Source: CAZNLS01 sp964573895
GTDB taxonomy: Bacteria; Acidobacteriota; Aminicenantia; UBA2199
Length of the DNA stretch: 35,563 bases
NCBI GenBank assembly: GCA_964573895.1
Contig: CAZNLS010000012.1
Location: 1-35,563 of the forward strand
Reading direction: 5' to 3'
Shown one piece after another: positions 1 through 9,486 of the stretch (position 1 is its first letter; each line of letters starts with the position of its first letter). The position numbers and the translations under genes are program-made. Under the pieces are notes generated by a model. That model had not been told where the DNA came from, made no database searches, and was given only the letters and a program-made list of their open reading frames with translations.

Positions 1-1
1 C

Positions 2-1045
2 TATAAAAATGAAAATCTCAGGATAACCGGATTTTCATCTGATTCATATCTCTTCAAAGATCAGGATATGCGAACTCCTCTCTCATTTGATGAGATCGAT
101 TTCGGCAGGAATCAAAGCATTATGACTCCCAAGCTGGTTTCTATCGAATTTCTGTACAGGAATACCTTCATGGAGGTTCACCCGCTTACTTATGTCGAAT
201 TCGATCACAAATTACTGAAATTAACAATCTTATTTGGTGAATTTTATTGGGAAAGAGTAGGAAAAGGAAGTACGAAAGTCTCACTGGGAAGCAGCCTGGG
301 TGAAATTGAACTTTCCGGAAGAGGAAAATTAAAATTGTCCCCCGAAGGTGAGTTGTCAATCTGGAATTTCAAAGGAAGTACAAGCTTAAGTATAAATGCC
401 GAAAAAACAGAGCTGGAGGAAGAGACTTTTTATCTTTTCCCTGTTAAGAAAAAGAGAAGCAAGGAAAAGATCCTTCCGGCGCCGGGATCAATATTCCCTC
501 TAAACAGAAAAGTCTATTTGAAAGCAGCTAAGGATTCCATTCTTAAATTCGAATGCAGGGCGGTCCCTAATGCGTCAGGTTATATATTCAGACTTTACTC
601 TTCTAAACTTAGAGAAAATGTTTTAACTGAAAAAACAACTGTAGCAAACCGAACGAATTTCAATCTCGGCGGTTTTGAAGGAAGAAGAAATTTTTATTGG
701 AATGTTGCTCCGATAAATGAAAATAACTTTGAAGGAGAACCATCTGTAATAGGGAATATTATGTTATTCGGTTCATCATATGAAGAAAGCCTTAATCTTC
801 AACCTCCCGAATTGACAATTATTTCTTTAACTGTTAACGGAACACTTGTTTTAATAAAAGGAAAGGCTGAAACAGGTTCTACTCTGTTTATAGACAACAT
901 TCCTGTCCCCCTTGAACAGGACGGATCTTTCATCTTTACTAAAATATACAAATCAATGGGGCTTAAGACAATAACATTCCGGGCTGTTTCAGAAACTGAA
1001 GTGGAGAATGTTATTACACGGCAGGTTACAATTTTTGAGGAATAA
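2..1045 (+). CDS. FecR-like domain surface/periplasmic protein, 5'-truncated by window edge
   Basis: The frame is open from base 2 without a stop, so the ATG at 68 is probably internal and the gene starts outside the window. The N-terminal part (about the first 120 visible codons) alternates short strands in the style of a FecR domain: a 'threshold' segment with SIMTPKLVSIEF, then an 'EVHPLTYVEF' strand and a 'LTILFGEFYWE' strand. A middle section (around 520-770) resembles an Ig/FN3-like module ending in a 'FYWNVAPINENNFEGEPS' pattern. The last 80 codons look like a bacterial Ig-like module (GKAETGSTLFIDNIPV, then DGSFIF). Such proteins are usually exported and bind ligands or peptidoglycan. 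No signal peptide is visible because the 5' end is missing. It lies 67 bases before mreB on the same strand. The domain calls rest on pattern reading, and the exact function is unknown. Confidence 0.6.
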   Translation, partial: YKNENLRITGFSSDSYLFKDQDMRTPLSFDEIDFGRNQSIMTPKLVSIEFLYRNTFMEVHPLTYVEFDHKLLKLTILFGEFYWERVGKGSTKVSLGSSLGEIELSGRGKLKLSPEGELSIWNFKGSTSLSINAEKTELEEETFYLFPVKKKRSKEKILPAPGSIFPLNRKVYLKAAKDSILKFECRAVPNASGYIFRLYSSKLRENVLTEKTTVANRTNFNLGGFEGRRNFYWNVAPINENNFEGEPSVIGNIMLFGSSYEESLNLQPPELTIISLTVNGTLVLIKGKAETGSTLFIDNIPVPLEQDGSFIFTKIYKSMGLKTITFRAVSETEVENVITRQVTIFEE

Positions 1046-1112
1046 AAAGAGAGTGAGATTTAAAGAAAACAAAATAATACCTAAGCTGAATTTTGTTAAG
1101 GAGAAATTTTAG

Positions 1113-2144
1113 ATGAGCCTCATCAGTAAATTCTATGACCATTTCAGTTCCGACCTCGCAATTGATCTCGGGACAGCTAATACACTTGTTTACATCAGAG
1201 GGAAAGGTATTGTGATTAGGGAACCGTCTATCGTTGCAATAGACAGGGATTCAGGGAGAATTCAAGCTGTAGGTTCCGAAGCAAAGAACATGCTGGGAAA
1301 AACTCCGTCAAACATCGTGGCGATCAGGCCATTAAAAGACGGTGTTATTGCTGATTTCGAAATTACCGAAAAAATGCTCGGCTACTTTATTAAGAAGACC
1401 AGAGGCACAAGAAATTTTATAAAACCCAGGATTGTAATCGGTGTTCCCTCGGAGATTACACAGGTTGAGAGAAGAGCAGTTAAAGATGCTGCTTTAAGGG
1501 CACGTGCCAGTGAAGTTTACCTGATCGAACAGGCTATGGCAGCAGCAATAGGAGCCGATCTCCCAATCACAGAACCTGGCGGAAATATAGTTGTGGATAT
1601 AGGAGGAGGGACAACTGATGTCGCTGTGATCTCTCTCTCGGGTATTGTAATTTCGAAATCAATCAGGATTGCAAGCAATGAAATGGATGAAGCAATCATT
1701 CAGTATATAAAAAAGAAATATAATTTGCTGATTGGAGAAAGGTCAGCCGAACAGATAAAAATAGAGATAGGTTCTGCATACCCGCTGGATGAAAATATTG
1801 AGATGGAGATAAAGGGGAGGGATCTCTCTTTTGGAATTCCTAAAGTTATCACCATTACAGATAATGAGATCAGAGAAGCTCTTGAGCCTGTTGTTTCACA
1901 GATTATTGAAGCAATCAGAGTAACTCTCGAGAGAACTCCCCCCGAACTTGCTGCTGATATAGTAGACCGGGGAATAATACTTGCCGGCGGCGGATCACTT
2001 TTAAGAAATCTTGACAAACGATTGCGTGAAGAAACATCGCTTGCTGTATTTCTTGCTGATGATCCACTGACCAGTGTTGTAGAAGGCACGGGAAAGATAT
2101 TGGAAAATATAGACCTGCTGAGAAAGGTTGGGCAAAGTTACTAA
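1113..2144 (+). CDS. mreB: Rod-shape-determining protein MreB (actin-like)
   Basis: This is the bacterial actin homologue that forms membrane-associated filaments guiding lateral cell-wall synthesis. The 343 residues are normal for the family. The actin-fold nucleotide motifs are present: phosphate-1 DLGTANTLVY near residue 18, phosphate-2 DIGGGTTDVAVISL near residue 162, and the adenosine loop GGGSLL near residue 293. The ATG start has a strong AAGGAG ribosome-binding site at 1098-1103. It is the first gene of an elongasome cluster (mreB, mreC, mreD, mrdA, rodA), which fixes the assignment. Nothing looks unusual in the sequence. Confidence 0.98.
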   Translation: MSLISKFYDHFSSDLAIDLGTANTLVYIRGKGIVIREPSIVAIDRDSGRIQAVGSEAKNMLGKTPSNIVAIRPLKDGVIADFEITEKMLGYFIKKTRGTRNFIKPRIVIGVPSEITQVERRAVKDAALRARASEVYLIEQAMAAAIGADLPITEPGGNIVVDIGGGTTDVAVISLSGIVISKSIRIASNEMDEAIIQYIKKKYNLLIGERSAEQIKIEIGSAYPLDENIEMEIKGRDLSFGIPKVITITDNEIREALEPVVSQIIEAIRVTLERTPPELAADIVDRGIILAGGGSLLRNLDKRLREETSLAVFLADDPLTSVVEGTGKILENIDLLRKVGQSY

Positions 2145-2167
2145 AATGAGGGTTTCAGATAGTAAAA

Positions 2168-2974
2168 GTGGGTAGAAGCGATTCTGCTTTTCAAAAGAGG
2201 GTCATTCTTACAGTCATCATACTTTTCATTAATCTGATCTTTATATCAAATTCTGTAGTTCTTGAAAATAACCGTTCAATTTTGGGGAATCTTGTCCATT
2301 CCCTGATTTCACCATTCAGGGTATTGTGGAACAGTACAATTGATTTTATTTCAGATAAATTGAAACATTATGTGTTTATCAGGAATGAGTACAAAAAAGT
2401 GTTGGAATTAAAGAAAAAGAACAGGCAGCTGCTTTATGAGAATTACAGGATAAAAAGAGAGGCTGAAGAGAATAACAGGCATATTCCAAAAGATGTCAAA
2501 AAGAGAGACTATGTTACTGCAGATGTAATTTCAATAAACAGCGCATTTCCATTAAGTGGAGCATTAATAAACAGAGGAATTATTCATGGAATTAAACGAG
2601 GAATGGTAGTTGTAAATGAAAAAATGGAGTTAGTTGGGAAAATAGCAGAGCCTGTAACACTATTTTCATCAGGTGTAAGATTCCTGACAAATCCTTCAGG
2701 CGGCACGGGAGCAGTAATTTCCTCGAACAGACTGGAGGGACTTTTAAAAGGCAACAATTCAAATACTTGCAGTTTTAATTATATAATCGGTAACAGGGAA
2801 GTCAGGAAAGGAGAGGAGGTTGTTACATCCGGGACAGATATGGTATATCCCCCGGATCTTAAGATCGGAAAAGTCATTAGAGTCGAGAAAGGTGTTTTAG
2901 TTTTGAAAATATTTGTGCGGCCCTATTTTGTAGATGAACCTGTAAGAAAACTGATTATTCTGGGGAAAAAATGA
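2168..2974 (+). CDS. mreC: Rod-shape-determining protein MreC
   Basis: MreC is a bitopic scaffold of the elongasome, with a short cytoplasmic tail, one membrane helix and a periplasmic beta-rich domain that binds PBP2. The sequence shows a hydrophobic helix at about residues 11-30 (VILTVIILFINLIFISNSVV). A charged coiled-coil stretch follows at about 75-105, then the typical beta domain with an 'ALINRGIIHGIKRGMVVVNE' element. The 268 residues fit the family. The start is a GTG with only a weak ribosome-binding site. An ATG at 2146 opens a frame that closes at once. The stop codon overlaps the mreD start in an ATGA arrangement, so translation is probably coupled. Confidence 0.95.
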   Translation: MGRSDSAFQKRVILTVIILFINLIFISNSVVLENNRSILGNLVHSLISPFRVLWNSTIDFISDKLKHYVFIRNEYKKVLELKKKNRQLLYENYRIKREAEENNRHIPKDVKKRDYVTADVISINSAFPLSGALINRGIIHGIKRGMVVVNEKMELVGKIAEPVTLFSSGVRFLTNPSGGTGAVISSNRLEGLLKGNNSNTCSFNYIIGNREVRKGEEVVTSGTDMVYPPDLKIGKVIRVEKGVLVLKIFVRPYFVDEPVRKLIILGKK

Positions 2975-3447
2975 ACAAAAAAAGGTTGAGATTGTTACTG
3001 TTCATTCTTCTTATATTACTTCAGTTCACAGTGAGCAAATTTTTTGCAGAATACAGAATAAATATTGATTTTATGTATATCATCCTCCTATACTTTTTGA
3101 TCAGGAAACAATTTGTAACTGTGATTATTGCTGCAATGGTCATTGGCTGGGCCACGGACTATTTTGCCGGTACTCTGCTCGGTATTTTCGGGTTCTCTAG
3201 AGTTGCAATAGCATTTATACTTTTTGGAGTTTTTGATTATATAGACCCAAAAAAATTATTATGGACATTTTCACTTGTCTTTATATCACTGCTTTTATCA
3301 AATCTGATTGCGAATCTGTTTATGATCTTTATTTATAATTTTAACTTCGATTACGGGCTGCTCTTCATCCAACCTCTTTTGACAGCTTCATTTGCAACTG
3401 TAATTCTGACATCACGAAGTGTTAGAAAGGTCCTGAATGTACACTGA
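2971..3447 (+). CDS. mreD: Rod-shape-determining protein MreD
   Basis: This is a small polytopic inner-membrane protein of 158 residues with about five hydrophobic segments, for example LRLLLFILLILLQFTVSKFF at the N-terminus and LVFISLLLSNLIANLFMIFI late in the protein. MreD families are poorly conserved, so the call rests on size, hydropathy and position between mreC and the PBP2 gene. It overlaps mreC by 4 bases and mrdA by 11 bases. It is thought to stabilise the MreC/PBP2/RodA complex. Confidence 0.92.
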   Translation: MNKKRLRLLLFILLILLQFTVSKFFAEYRINIDFMYIILLYFLIRKQFVTVIIAAMVIGWATDYFAGTLLGIFGFSRVAIAFILFGVFDYIDPKKLLWTFSLVFISLLLSNLIANLFMIFIYNFNFDYGLLFIQPLLTASFATVILTSRSVRKVLNVH

Positions 3448-5245
3448 ACAGAGAGGTATTGCTAAGAGAGAAGAGAGCAGAATTTTATTAACAATTAATA
3501 TTCTGCTTTTTGCTGCCTTTATATTTCTATTCTTCTCTTTCTGGCGGCTGCAAATCCTGAAAAAAAATTACTATTCTACGCTTTCATCAAGAAACATCAT
3601 CAGGGAAATTCAGATCAAATCTCCGAGAGGCCTGATATTTGATTCAAACGGAAAAATAGTAGCAGAGAATAAATTGAATTTTGATCTCTTCCTGCATCGC
3701 GAAAAAAAAGGTTCTCATCCTGATACCGAAAAAAAAATCATGAAAATAACAGGATATTCAAAGGGAAGAATTGAGAAAATTTTAAAGAAATATTCAAAAT
3801 ATCCCGGGAAAATTCCAATCCCTATAAAAAGAGGAATCCCATTTAAAACTGCAATTTTTCTTGAAAGCAGATCGGATGAATTCTCTGATCTTTCAGTTGA
3901 AGCAGAGCCCGGACGAAGATATCCATATGGTAAAACAGGCTCTCATATTATCGGATATCTTTCGGAAATTTCTGATAAAGAGTTGAAGAAACCTATATAT
4001 GAAAATTACAGCCCCGGTGAGTTAATAGGCAAATCGGGAATTGAATCAGAATATGAAAGTTATCTAAAGGGAGTGGATGGAGACAAAACTGTTATCAAAG
4101 ATAATCTTGGGCAAATCCGGAAGGTTCTGAACATCAATGAACCTGTTATAGGAAAATCACTTCATTTAACCGTTGATTTTTCACTTCAAAAATATAGTGA
4201 AGAGATGTTCGGGGATTATAATGGTGCTGTTGGCGTGGTTGATCTCAGGACAGGGGGAATTGTTGCAATGGTTAGCCTTCCTGATTTTTCACCCGGGTTT
4301 TTTTCAAAAAATTTTACTCCTTCCGAATGGAAAGAGCTTGTAAATGACAAGAATAAACCTCTTCATAACAGGTTCACCCGCGGACTCTATTCTCCTGGTT
4401 CAACTTTCAAAATTGTTATGTCTGTTGCCGGATTATCTGAAAGAAAAATTTTACCGGGAACGGGTGTAGTTTGCACAGGCAGTGCTATTTTCTATAAAAG
4501 AGTTTTCCACTGTTGGAACAGAGGCGGGCACGGCTGGATGAATCTGGAAAATGCACTTAAGAACTCTTGCAATATATTTTTCTATTCCTTAGGTAAGAAG
4601 ATGGATATTGATGTCATTGCCAGGTATAGTGCAATTCTGGGTTTTGGGGAAAAAACGAGGCTTGACATTCCCGGAGTTCAGAGTGGGATATTACCGACCA
4701 GAGCCTGGAAAAAAAAAGTATACGGCCATAACTGGTACCCTGGTGAAACAATTTCCGTTGCTATCGGAGGAGGGATGATCAGTGCTACTCCTCTGCAACT
4801 TTTGAAAATGATATCAATTGTTGCTCTGAGGGGTGAAGATGTCAGCTTCCATCTTCTTGACACTGTAACTGATTCTTCAGGGGTTATTATTAAAACCGGT
4901 ACTTTTAAAAAGATAGTGCCAATAAAAAAAGAAGTTTTTGAGAAGGTTATTGATGGTCTATACAGATGTGTTAACGATGGAGGCACCGGGAGAGCAGCCA
5001 TGGTTCAGGGACTTGATATTTGCGGGAAAACAGGAACACAGCTGATATTGTCTCTGGAAAATCCAAATTATAAAAAACTTGTAAAACAGAGGAGATTTAC
5101 TCCTCATTCCTGGTTTGTTTCATTTGCTCCGAGGAACAATCCGAAATATGCTGTTGTGGTTTTTGTGGAAAATGGAGGAGATGCCGGAAAGATCGCTGCT
5201 CCCATTGCTGCAGGTATCTACAGGAGGCTCTTTAAAAATGAATGA
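3437..5245 (+). CDS. mrdA: Penicillin-binding protein 2 (elongation transpeptidase)
   Basis: This is the class B PBP that crosslinks lateral-wall peptidoglycan with RodA. The 602 residues begin with a short cytoplasmic tail and one membrane anchor (about residues 18-38). A PBP dimerisation domain follows, with the typical 'SPRGLIFDSNGKIVAEN' segment. The transpeptidase domain carries all three active-site motifs: STFK with catalytic Ser322, SCN at 377-379, and KTGT at 531-534. The ATG lies inside the end of mreD, and the gene overlaps rodA by 8 bases. All catalytic residues are present, so it should be active. Confidence 0.97.
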   Translation: MYTEQRGIAKREESRILLTINILLFAAFIFLFFSFWRLQILKKNYYSTLSSRNIIREIQIKSPRGLIFDSNGKIVAENKLNFDLFLHREKKGSHPDTEKKIMKITGYSKGRIEKILKKYSKYPGKIPIPIKRGIPFKTAIFLESRSDEFSDLSVEAEPGRRYPYGKTGSHIIGYLSEISDKELKKPIYENYSPGELIGKSGIESEYESYLKGVDGDKTVIKDNLGQIRKVLNINEPVIGKSLHLTVDFSLQKYSEEMFGDYNGAVGVVDLRTGGIVAMVSLPDFSPGFFSKNFTPSEWKELVNDKNKPLHNRFTRGLYSPGSTFKIVMSVAGLSERKILPGTGVVCTGSAIFYKRVFHCWNRGGHGWMNLENALKNSCNIFFYSLGKKMDIDVIARYSAILGFGEKTRLDIPGVQSGILPTRAWKKKVYGHNWYPGETISVAIGGGMISATPLQLLKMISIVALRGEDVSFHLLDTVTDSSGVIIKTGTFKKIVPIKKEVFEKVIDGLYRCVNDGGTGRAAMVQGLDICGKTGTQLILSLENPNYKKLVKQRRFTPHSWFVSFAPRNNPKYAVVVFVENGGDAGKIAAPIAAGIYRRLFKNE

Positions 5246-6314
5246 GAAGTGGAAATTTTTTGATAAAATTTCATTTATTATAATGCTTTCAATCATATTG
5301 CTTGGAGCACTGCTTGTTTTCAGTGCCACCTATAAATCAGGAGAGAATTATTTTACAAAACATCTTATAAAGATTTCTTTTAGCATGCTTCTTTTTTTTG
5401 TTGTTCTCAACATCCGTACATCAACAATTATCAGATGGAGGGTCCCGTTGTATGCAGCTCTTTTAGCAGTACTCTTCCTTCAGCTTGCTGTAGGAAGGGT
5501 GATGGCCGGAACTAAGAGCTGGATAAAAATGGGATTTTTAACTGTACAAATATCGGAATTTGCTAAAATAGTTGCTGCACTTTTTCTGGCCAAATATTTT
5601 ACAAAAACAGGAATCCTGAATTGGAATAGTTTTGCAAAAACAGCTGCAATTGTTTTTTTACCTTTTGTATTGATTGCACTCCAGCCTGACCTGGGCACTG
5701 CTTTCATGCTTATATCACTGATATTGTTTGGGATTATTTTGAAGAGAATAAAGTTGAGTATAATTGTATTTTTGCTTGTTGGATTATTAGCAGGTTCATT
5801 TCTTATGTGGAACTGGGGATTGAAAGAATATCAGCGCGAGAGGATAATATCTTTTATGAATCCGGAAAAATACAGCAGATCATCCGGGTATCAGATAATT
5901 CAGTCGAAGATTGCTTTCGGTTCCGGAGGTTTGACAGGGAAAGGTTTTCTCAAAGGTTCACAATCCCACCTTAGATTTCTTCCCACCAGACACACAGATT
6001 TTATTTCCTCGGTGCTTGGAGAAGAATTTGGTTTCATTGGAGTTTCGGTTCTCGTTTTGCTGTTTTTTATTCTCATTTACAGGCAGTTTAATTTCAGGGT
6101 AAGGAGTGATGAGGAGTTCTATTTTATAATACTTTTTAATGCTGTTTTTTTCTTCCAGTTTTTGGTAAATATTCTCATGGTAACGGGGTTGTTCCCTGTC
6201 ATGGGAATTCCCCTTCCTCTGGTTTCATATGGAGGATCATCCATGCTTGCCTTTGCTATCGGGGAAGGAATTATATTTAAAATGAAATTGAACTATTTTA
6301 TTCCCGAAGAGTAA
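5238..6314 (+). CDS. rodA: Peptidoglycan glycosyltransferase RodA (SEDS family)
   Basis: RodA is a SEDS-family glycan polymerase working with PBP2 during elongation. The ATG at 5238 is chosen because it has an AGGAGG ribosome-binding site at 5222-5227 and starts directly before a membrane helix (residues about 12-30). The frame is open further upstream to 5115, but that would overlap PBP2 by 130 bases and add a non-homologous leader. The resulting 358 residues are normal. Many membrane helices are visible, with the SEDS signatures 'PTRHTDFISSVLGEEFGFIG' and, near the C-terminus, 'PVMGIPLPLVSYGGSSMLA'. It overlaps the end of mrdA by 8 bases. Confidence 0.97.
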   Translation: MNEKWKFFDKISFIIMLSIILLGALLVFSATYKSGENYFTKHLIKISFSMLLFFVVLNIRTSTIIRWRVPLYAALLAVLFLQLAVGRVMAGTKSWIKMGFLTVQISEFAKIVAALFLAKYFTKTGILNWNSFAKTAAIVFLPFVLIALQPDLGTAFMLISLILFGIILKRIKLSIIVFLLVGLLAGSFLMWNWGLKEYQRERIISFMNPEKYSRSSGYQIIQSKIAFGSGGLTGKGFLKGSQSHLRFLPTRHTDFISSVLGEEFGFIGVSVLVLLFFILIYRQFNFRVRSDEEFYFIILFNAVFFFQFLVNILMVTGLFPVMGIPLPLVSYGGSSMLAFAIGEGIIFKMKLNYFIPEE

Positions 6315-6331
6315 AATGTTGAAACCTAAAC

Positions 6332-8737
6332 ATGGATAAAATTGAAGAATTACTGCTGGAAATAGAGAATCCTCAAGTCTATTCAGGGCTCGAACTTAAC
6401 CGCAGTAAAAAAAAATTCAGTAAAAAAAACATCAATATTTGCCTTGTATTTCCCGATAAATATGAAATCGGAATGAGTCATCAGGGGATTAAAATACTCT
6501 ACCGGCTCCTTGATGGTTATGATGATGTTAATGTCGAAAGGGCTTTTCTGCCCGGTCGGGAATCAATAAAACTTTTCAGGGAGAAAGGAGTGGATCTTTT
6601 TTCTCTGGAAAACAGGCAGAGCCTGAAAAAATTTGATCTTATCGGGTTTTCAATCTTAAGTGAACTGAGTTATACAAACATTCTGCTCGTATTGGATCTG
6701 GCATCAATTCCCCTGAGATCAGATGAAAGAGATGGTTCCCATCCGTTGATTGCAGTTGGCGGCATAAGCGGGGCAGCAAACCCGGAACCGATAAGAGAAT
6801 TTGTAGATATGTTTGCCATAGGAGACGGTGAAGTTATTTTCCCCGGTATTATTGATGTGCTAAGGAGTAAAAGCAGGGAGAGAAAAAGAGTAATTGATGA
6901 GATGAACGGCGTTGAAGGTTTATATGTGCCATCGAAACATACTCTCAAAAAAGAGGGCCTGTTCTTTACACCTGATTTGGCCGAAGGAAGTGTCAGAAAA
7001 TCTGTAATCTCCGGTTTGAATAATGTATTTAAGGGAGGAGGAGTTATAGTGCCTGTTACCGAAGTTGTTTTCAACAGGCTTGAAACAGAGATAGCAAGGG
7101 GATGTCCGCAGAATTGCAGATTTTGCCAGGCGAGGGTTTACTATTCACCTTACAGGATTAGAAAAGGGACGGAAATTATTAAAGAACAGTCGGATCAGTT
7201 AAAATTGACCGGATTTGAATCAATCTCCTTTTCTTCGCTGAGCAGTGGAGATCATCCACAGATAGAATCATTGATAAAAAGCCGGAGCCCAAAAGGAGAG
7301 AATTGTGTGTCACTCTCCCTTCCTTCTCTAAGACCTTCGACCCTAAGCGGTTCAATTCTTAAAGAAATATCTAAGTCCCGTAAGACAGGTATCACTATTG
7401 TGCCTGAAGCCGGATCAGACCGCTTGAGAAAAATTATCAACAAGGAGACTGAAGAGGGAGAAATTATAGATGCAGTGGAAAATCTTCTCAAATCAGGATG
7501 GCAGAAAATAAAGATATATTTTATGCTTGGTCTGCCGTTTGAAGAATCTTCAGATATCGAAGAATTGGCTGTTCTTGTTGAAAAAATGGTTGCACTGTCA
7601 AAAAAACGGGGAAAAAATCTAAGGCTGCACATTTCTTTCTCCCCGTTTGTTCCAAAACCGCACACTCCCTTTCAATGGGCTGCCAGGGAAAAACAGATCA
7701 GCCTGAAGGAAAAGAGGCTGATTTTAAAAGAAAGATTAAAAAAATATAAAAATGTAAAACTTGATTTTCATCGGATAGATAAAGGAGTAGTGGAAACAAT
7801 TTTATCGAGGGGAGATGTAAGAGTCGGGAAACTTATTCTTGATGCCTTTTTGGAAGGAGAAATATTTTCTGCCTGGGATTCCGATTTTAATTTTGATGTT
7901 TGGGAATCCCTGATCCTAAAACACGGCTTAAAAATCTTTCTGGAAAGAATACCTGTAGAAGAAAATCTTCCGTGGGATTTTATTGATCTCGGATTAAAAA
8001 AAGATCATTTATTAAAAGAATATTCAAAAGCCGGGAAGGGAAGTACTACCCCATCCTGTCTTGAGATGTCCTGCCATGAATGTGACGGTTGTAATTTTAA
8101 ATTTTCAAAAAACAGAGATAAATTTAAAAAAGATTCTGTCAGTCTTAATGATTATAATTCGGCAATCGGTTATAAGAGAGTCCTTCTCTTTTATAGAAAA
8201 ACAGAACAATTTATCTATCTCTCTCACCTTACAATGATGAAATATATTGAGAGGATGATTAGGCGAACGGGGGTTCATTTCAGGTGCACTGAGGGATTCC
8301 ATCCGAGAATAAAAATGTCATCACCAGCTCCTCTGCCGATATTAGCTTCAGGTGATAATGAGGTCGTTGAAATTTTTATTGATGAGTCGGTTGATAAAAA
8401 AAAATTTTTGTCTTCTTTAAGGAGCGATCCTGTTAATCTGGAGATTTTGAATGTTGAAGAAAAAAAATCAGACTCAGTGAAACTTTCAAGAAGTATTGAA
8501 TTTGCAGTTTATGAGTTTTCAAAATCAATTAATGCTGAATTGAGAGCAGAGATATTAAATGCAGCCGGCGAGTTTGACACTATAAAATTTGGTGATGAAA
8601 TATCAGTTTTTAAAATTCATTATCCCCGAAACGGTATAGAACGATTTGGGAAGATATTCAGGATAATCGATCCTGACAGAAAAAAGAGGCCCTTTTTAAG
8701 GAGGAAATATTTTGTCTTTAAAGATAAGAAAAATTGA
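6332..8737 (+). CDS. Fused B12-binding-like/radical SAM protein (TIGR03960) with C-terminal DUF2344 domain
   Basis: This is an 801-residue two-part protein. The N-terminal part has a B12-binding-like Rossmann region (KYEIGMSHQGIKILYRLL near residue 45). A radical SAM core follows, with the cluster motif C258-x3-C262-x2-C265 (RGCPQNCRFC). A second cysteine set, C576-x4-C581-x2-C584-x2-C587, may bind another metal or cluster. From about residue 613 to the end lies the DUF2344/TIGR03936 domain (starting near KRVLLFYRKTEQFIYLSHL), seen as a separate protein in other bacteria. The substrate is unknown; in many genomes the family lies near mre/rod genes or rng/rplU. It starts 17 bases after rodA without a clear ribosome-binding site and overlaps the next gene by 26 bases. 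Confidence 0.88.
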   Translation: MDKIEELLLEIENPQVYSGLELNRSKKKFSKKNINICLVFPDKYEIGMSHQGIKILYRLLDGYDDVNVERAFLPGRESIKLFREKGVDLFSLENRQSLKKFDLIGFSILSELSYTNILLVLDLASIPLRSDERDGSHPLIAVGGISGAANPEPIREFVDMFAIGDGEVIFPGIIDVLRSKSRERKRVIDEMNGVEGLYVPSKHTLKKEGLFFTPDLAEGSVRKSVISGLNNVFKGGGVIVPVTEVVFNRLETEIARGCPQNCRFCQARVYYSPYRIRKGTEIIKEQSDQLKLTGFESISFSSLSSGDHPQIESLIKSRSPKGENCVSLSLPSLRPSTLSGSILKEISKSRKTGITIVPEAGSDRLRKIINKETEEGEIIDAVENLLKSGWQKIKIYFMLGLPFEESSDIEELAVLVEKMVALSKKRGKNLRLHISFSPFVPKPHTPFQWAAREKQISLKEKRLILKERLKKYKNVKLDFHRIDKGVVETILSRGDVRVGKLILDAFLEGEIFSAWDSDFNFDVWESLILKHGLKIFLERIPVEENLPWDFIDLGLKKDHLLKEYSKAGKGSTTPSCLEMSCHECDGCNFKFSKNRDKFKKDSVSLNDYNSAIGYKRVLLFYRKTEQFIYLSHLTMMKYIERMIRRTGVHFRCTEGFHPRIKMSSPAPLPILASGDNEVVEIFIDESVDKKKFLSSLRSDPVNLEILNVEEKKSDSVKLSRSIEFAVYEFSKSINAELRAEILNAAGEFDTIKFGDEISVFKIHYPRNGIERFGKIFRIIDPDRKKRPFLRRKYFVFKDKKN

Positions 8738-9479
8738 ATCTTCTTCAAATGAAAGGATAAAAAAATTTATTAAAGACCGGGAAAATTTTTTTGTATATGA
8801 GGGAGGAAAAGTTGTAAAAGATATAATATCCAGGGGAATAAACTTAAGAATTCTAATTGCAGGTATTCACAGTGAAATGGAACTGGATCACAGCCGGATT
8901 AATTGTGATGAGTTCTGGCTTGTAAGTGACAGGGTGATGAGAAAAATTTCTTTGTTGAAAACCCCTCCTGACCTTATTTCAGTAATTGATCCGGTAACTG
9001 TGCCTGTCTCGCTCTCGAAGGAAAAGCCGGTTTTTGTTCTATATAATATTCAGGATCCGGGTAATATGGGAACACTTTTCAGATGTGCCGCAGCTTTCGG
9101 TATTGAGGAAATAATTATAAGCGGAGCCTGTGTGAAGCTGACTAACAATAAGTTTATCAGGGCTGCTCAGGATTCATTATTTGATGTAAGAGTGTCAAGA
9201 TTTAAAGAGATCTCGGATGTATTTGAAAAACTGAAAAATAGATCCTTTAATATATATTTAACTACTGTCGAGGATAATGAAAAGACGGTAGCAGCAAGTG
9301 AAGTTGAGCTGCCTGCAGCTATATTCATCGGAGGTGAAGGGAGCGGGTTTTGCAGGTCTCTTCTTAAAAAATATAATTCAATACATATCAATCAAACCGG
9401 AAAAGTGGAGTCATTAAATGCAGGTGTGAGCGGATGCATTATAATGAATGATCTGAAGAAACTTTTGAGTCTTGTTTAA
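8712..9479 (+). CDS. TrmH/SpoU-family RNA 2'-O-methyltransferase
   Basis: This is a SPOUT-class methyltransferase of 255 residues, probably acting on rRNA or tRNA. An N-terminal substrate-binding region (about 1-95) precedes a trefoil-knot domain. The three SpoU motifs are visible: 'LYNIQDPGNMGTLFRCAAAFG' near 110-130 (N and R residues), 'IFIGGEGSGF' near 208, and 'VESLNAGVSGCIIM' near 230. The start is TTG, supported by a good AGGAGG-like site at 8699-8704, inside the end of the radical SAM gene. This implies translational coupling. The target nucleotide cannot be told from sequence; RlmB- and TsnR-like roles are both possible. Confidence 0.9.
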   Translation: MSLKIRKIESSSNERIKKFIKDRENFFVYEGGKVVKDIISRGINLRILIAGIHSEMELDHSRINCDEFWLVSDRVMRKISLLKTPPDLISVIDPVTVPVSLSKEKPVFVLYNIQDPGNMGTLFRCAAAFGIEEIIISGACVKLTNNKFIRAAQDSLFDVRVSRFKEISDVFEKLKNRSFNIYLTTVEDNEKTVAASEVELPAAIFIGGEGSGFCRSLLKKYNSIHINQTGKVESLNAGVSGCIIMNDLKKLLSLV

Positions 9480-9486
9480 TAGGCGC

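Noticed and set aside
5115..5237. Upstream in-frame extension of rodA
   Set aside because: It lies wholly inside the PBP2 gene and has no SEDS-like content; the AGGAGG site points to the ATG at 5238.
6670..7074. Long minus-strand open frame inside the radical SAM gene
   Set aside because: Antisense shadow of a clear coding frame, with no ribosome-binding site or domain content.
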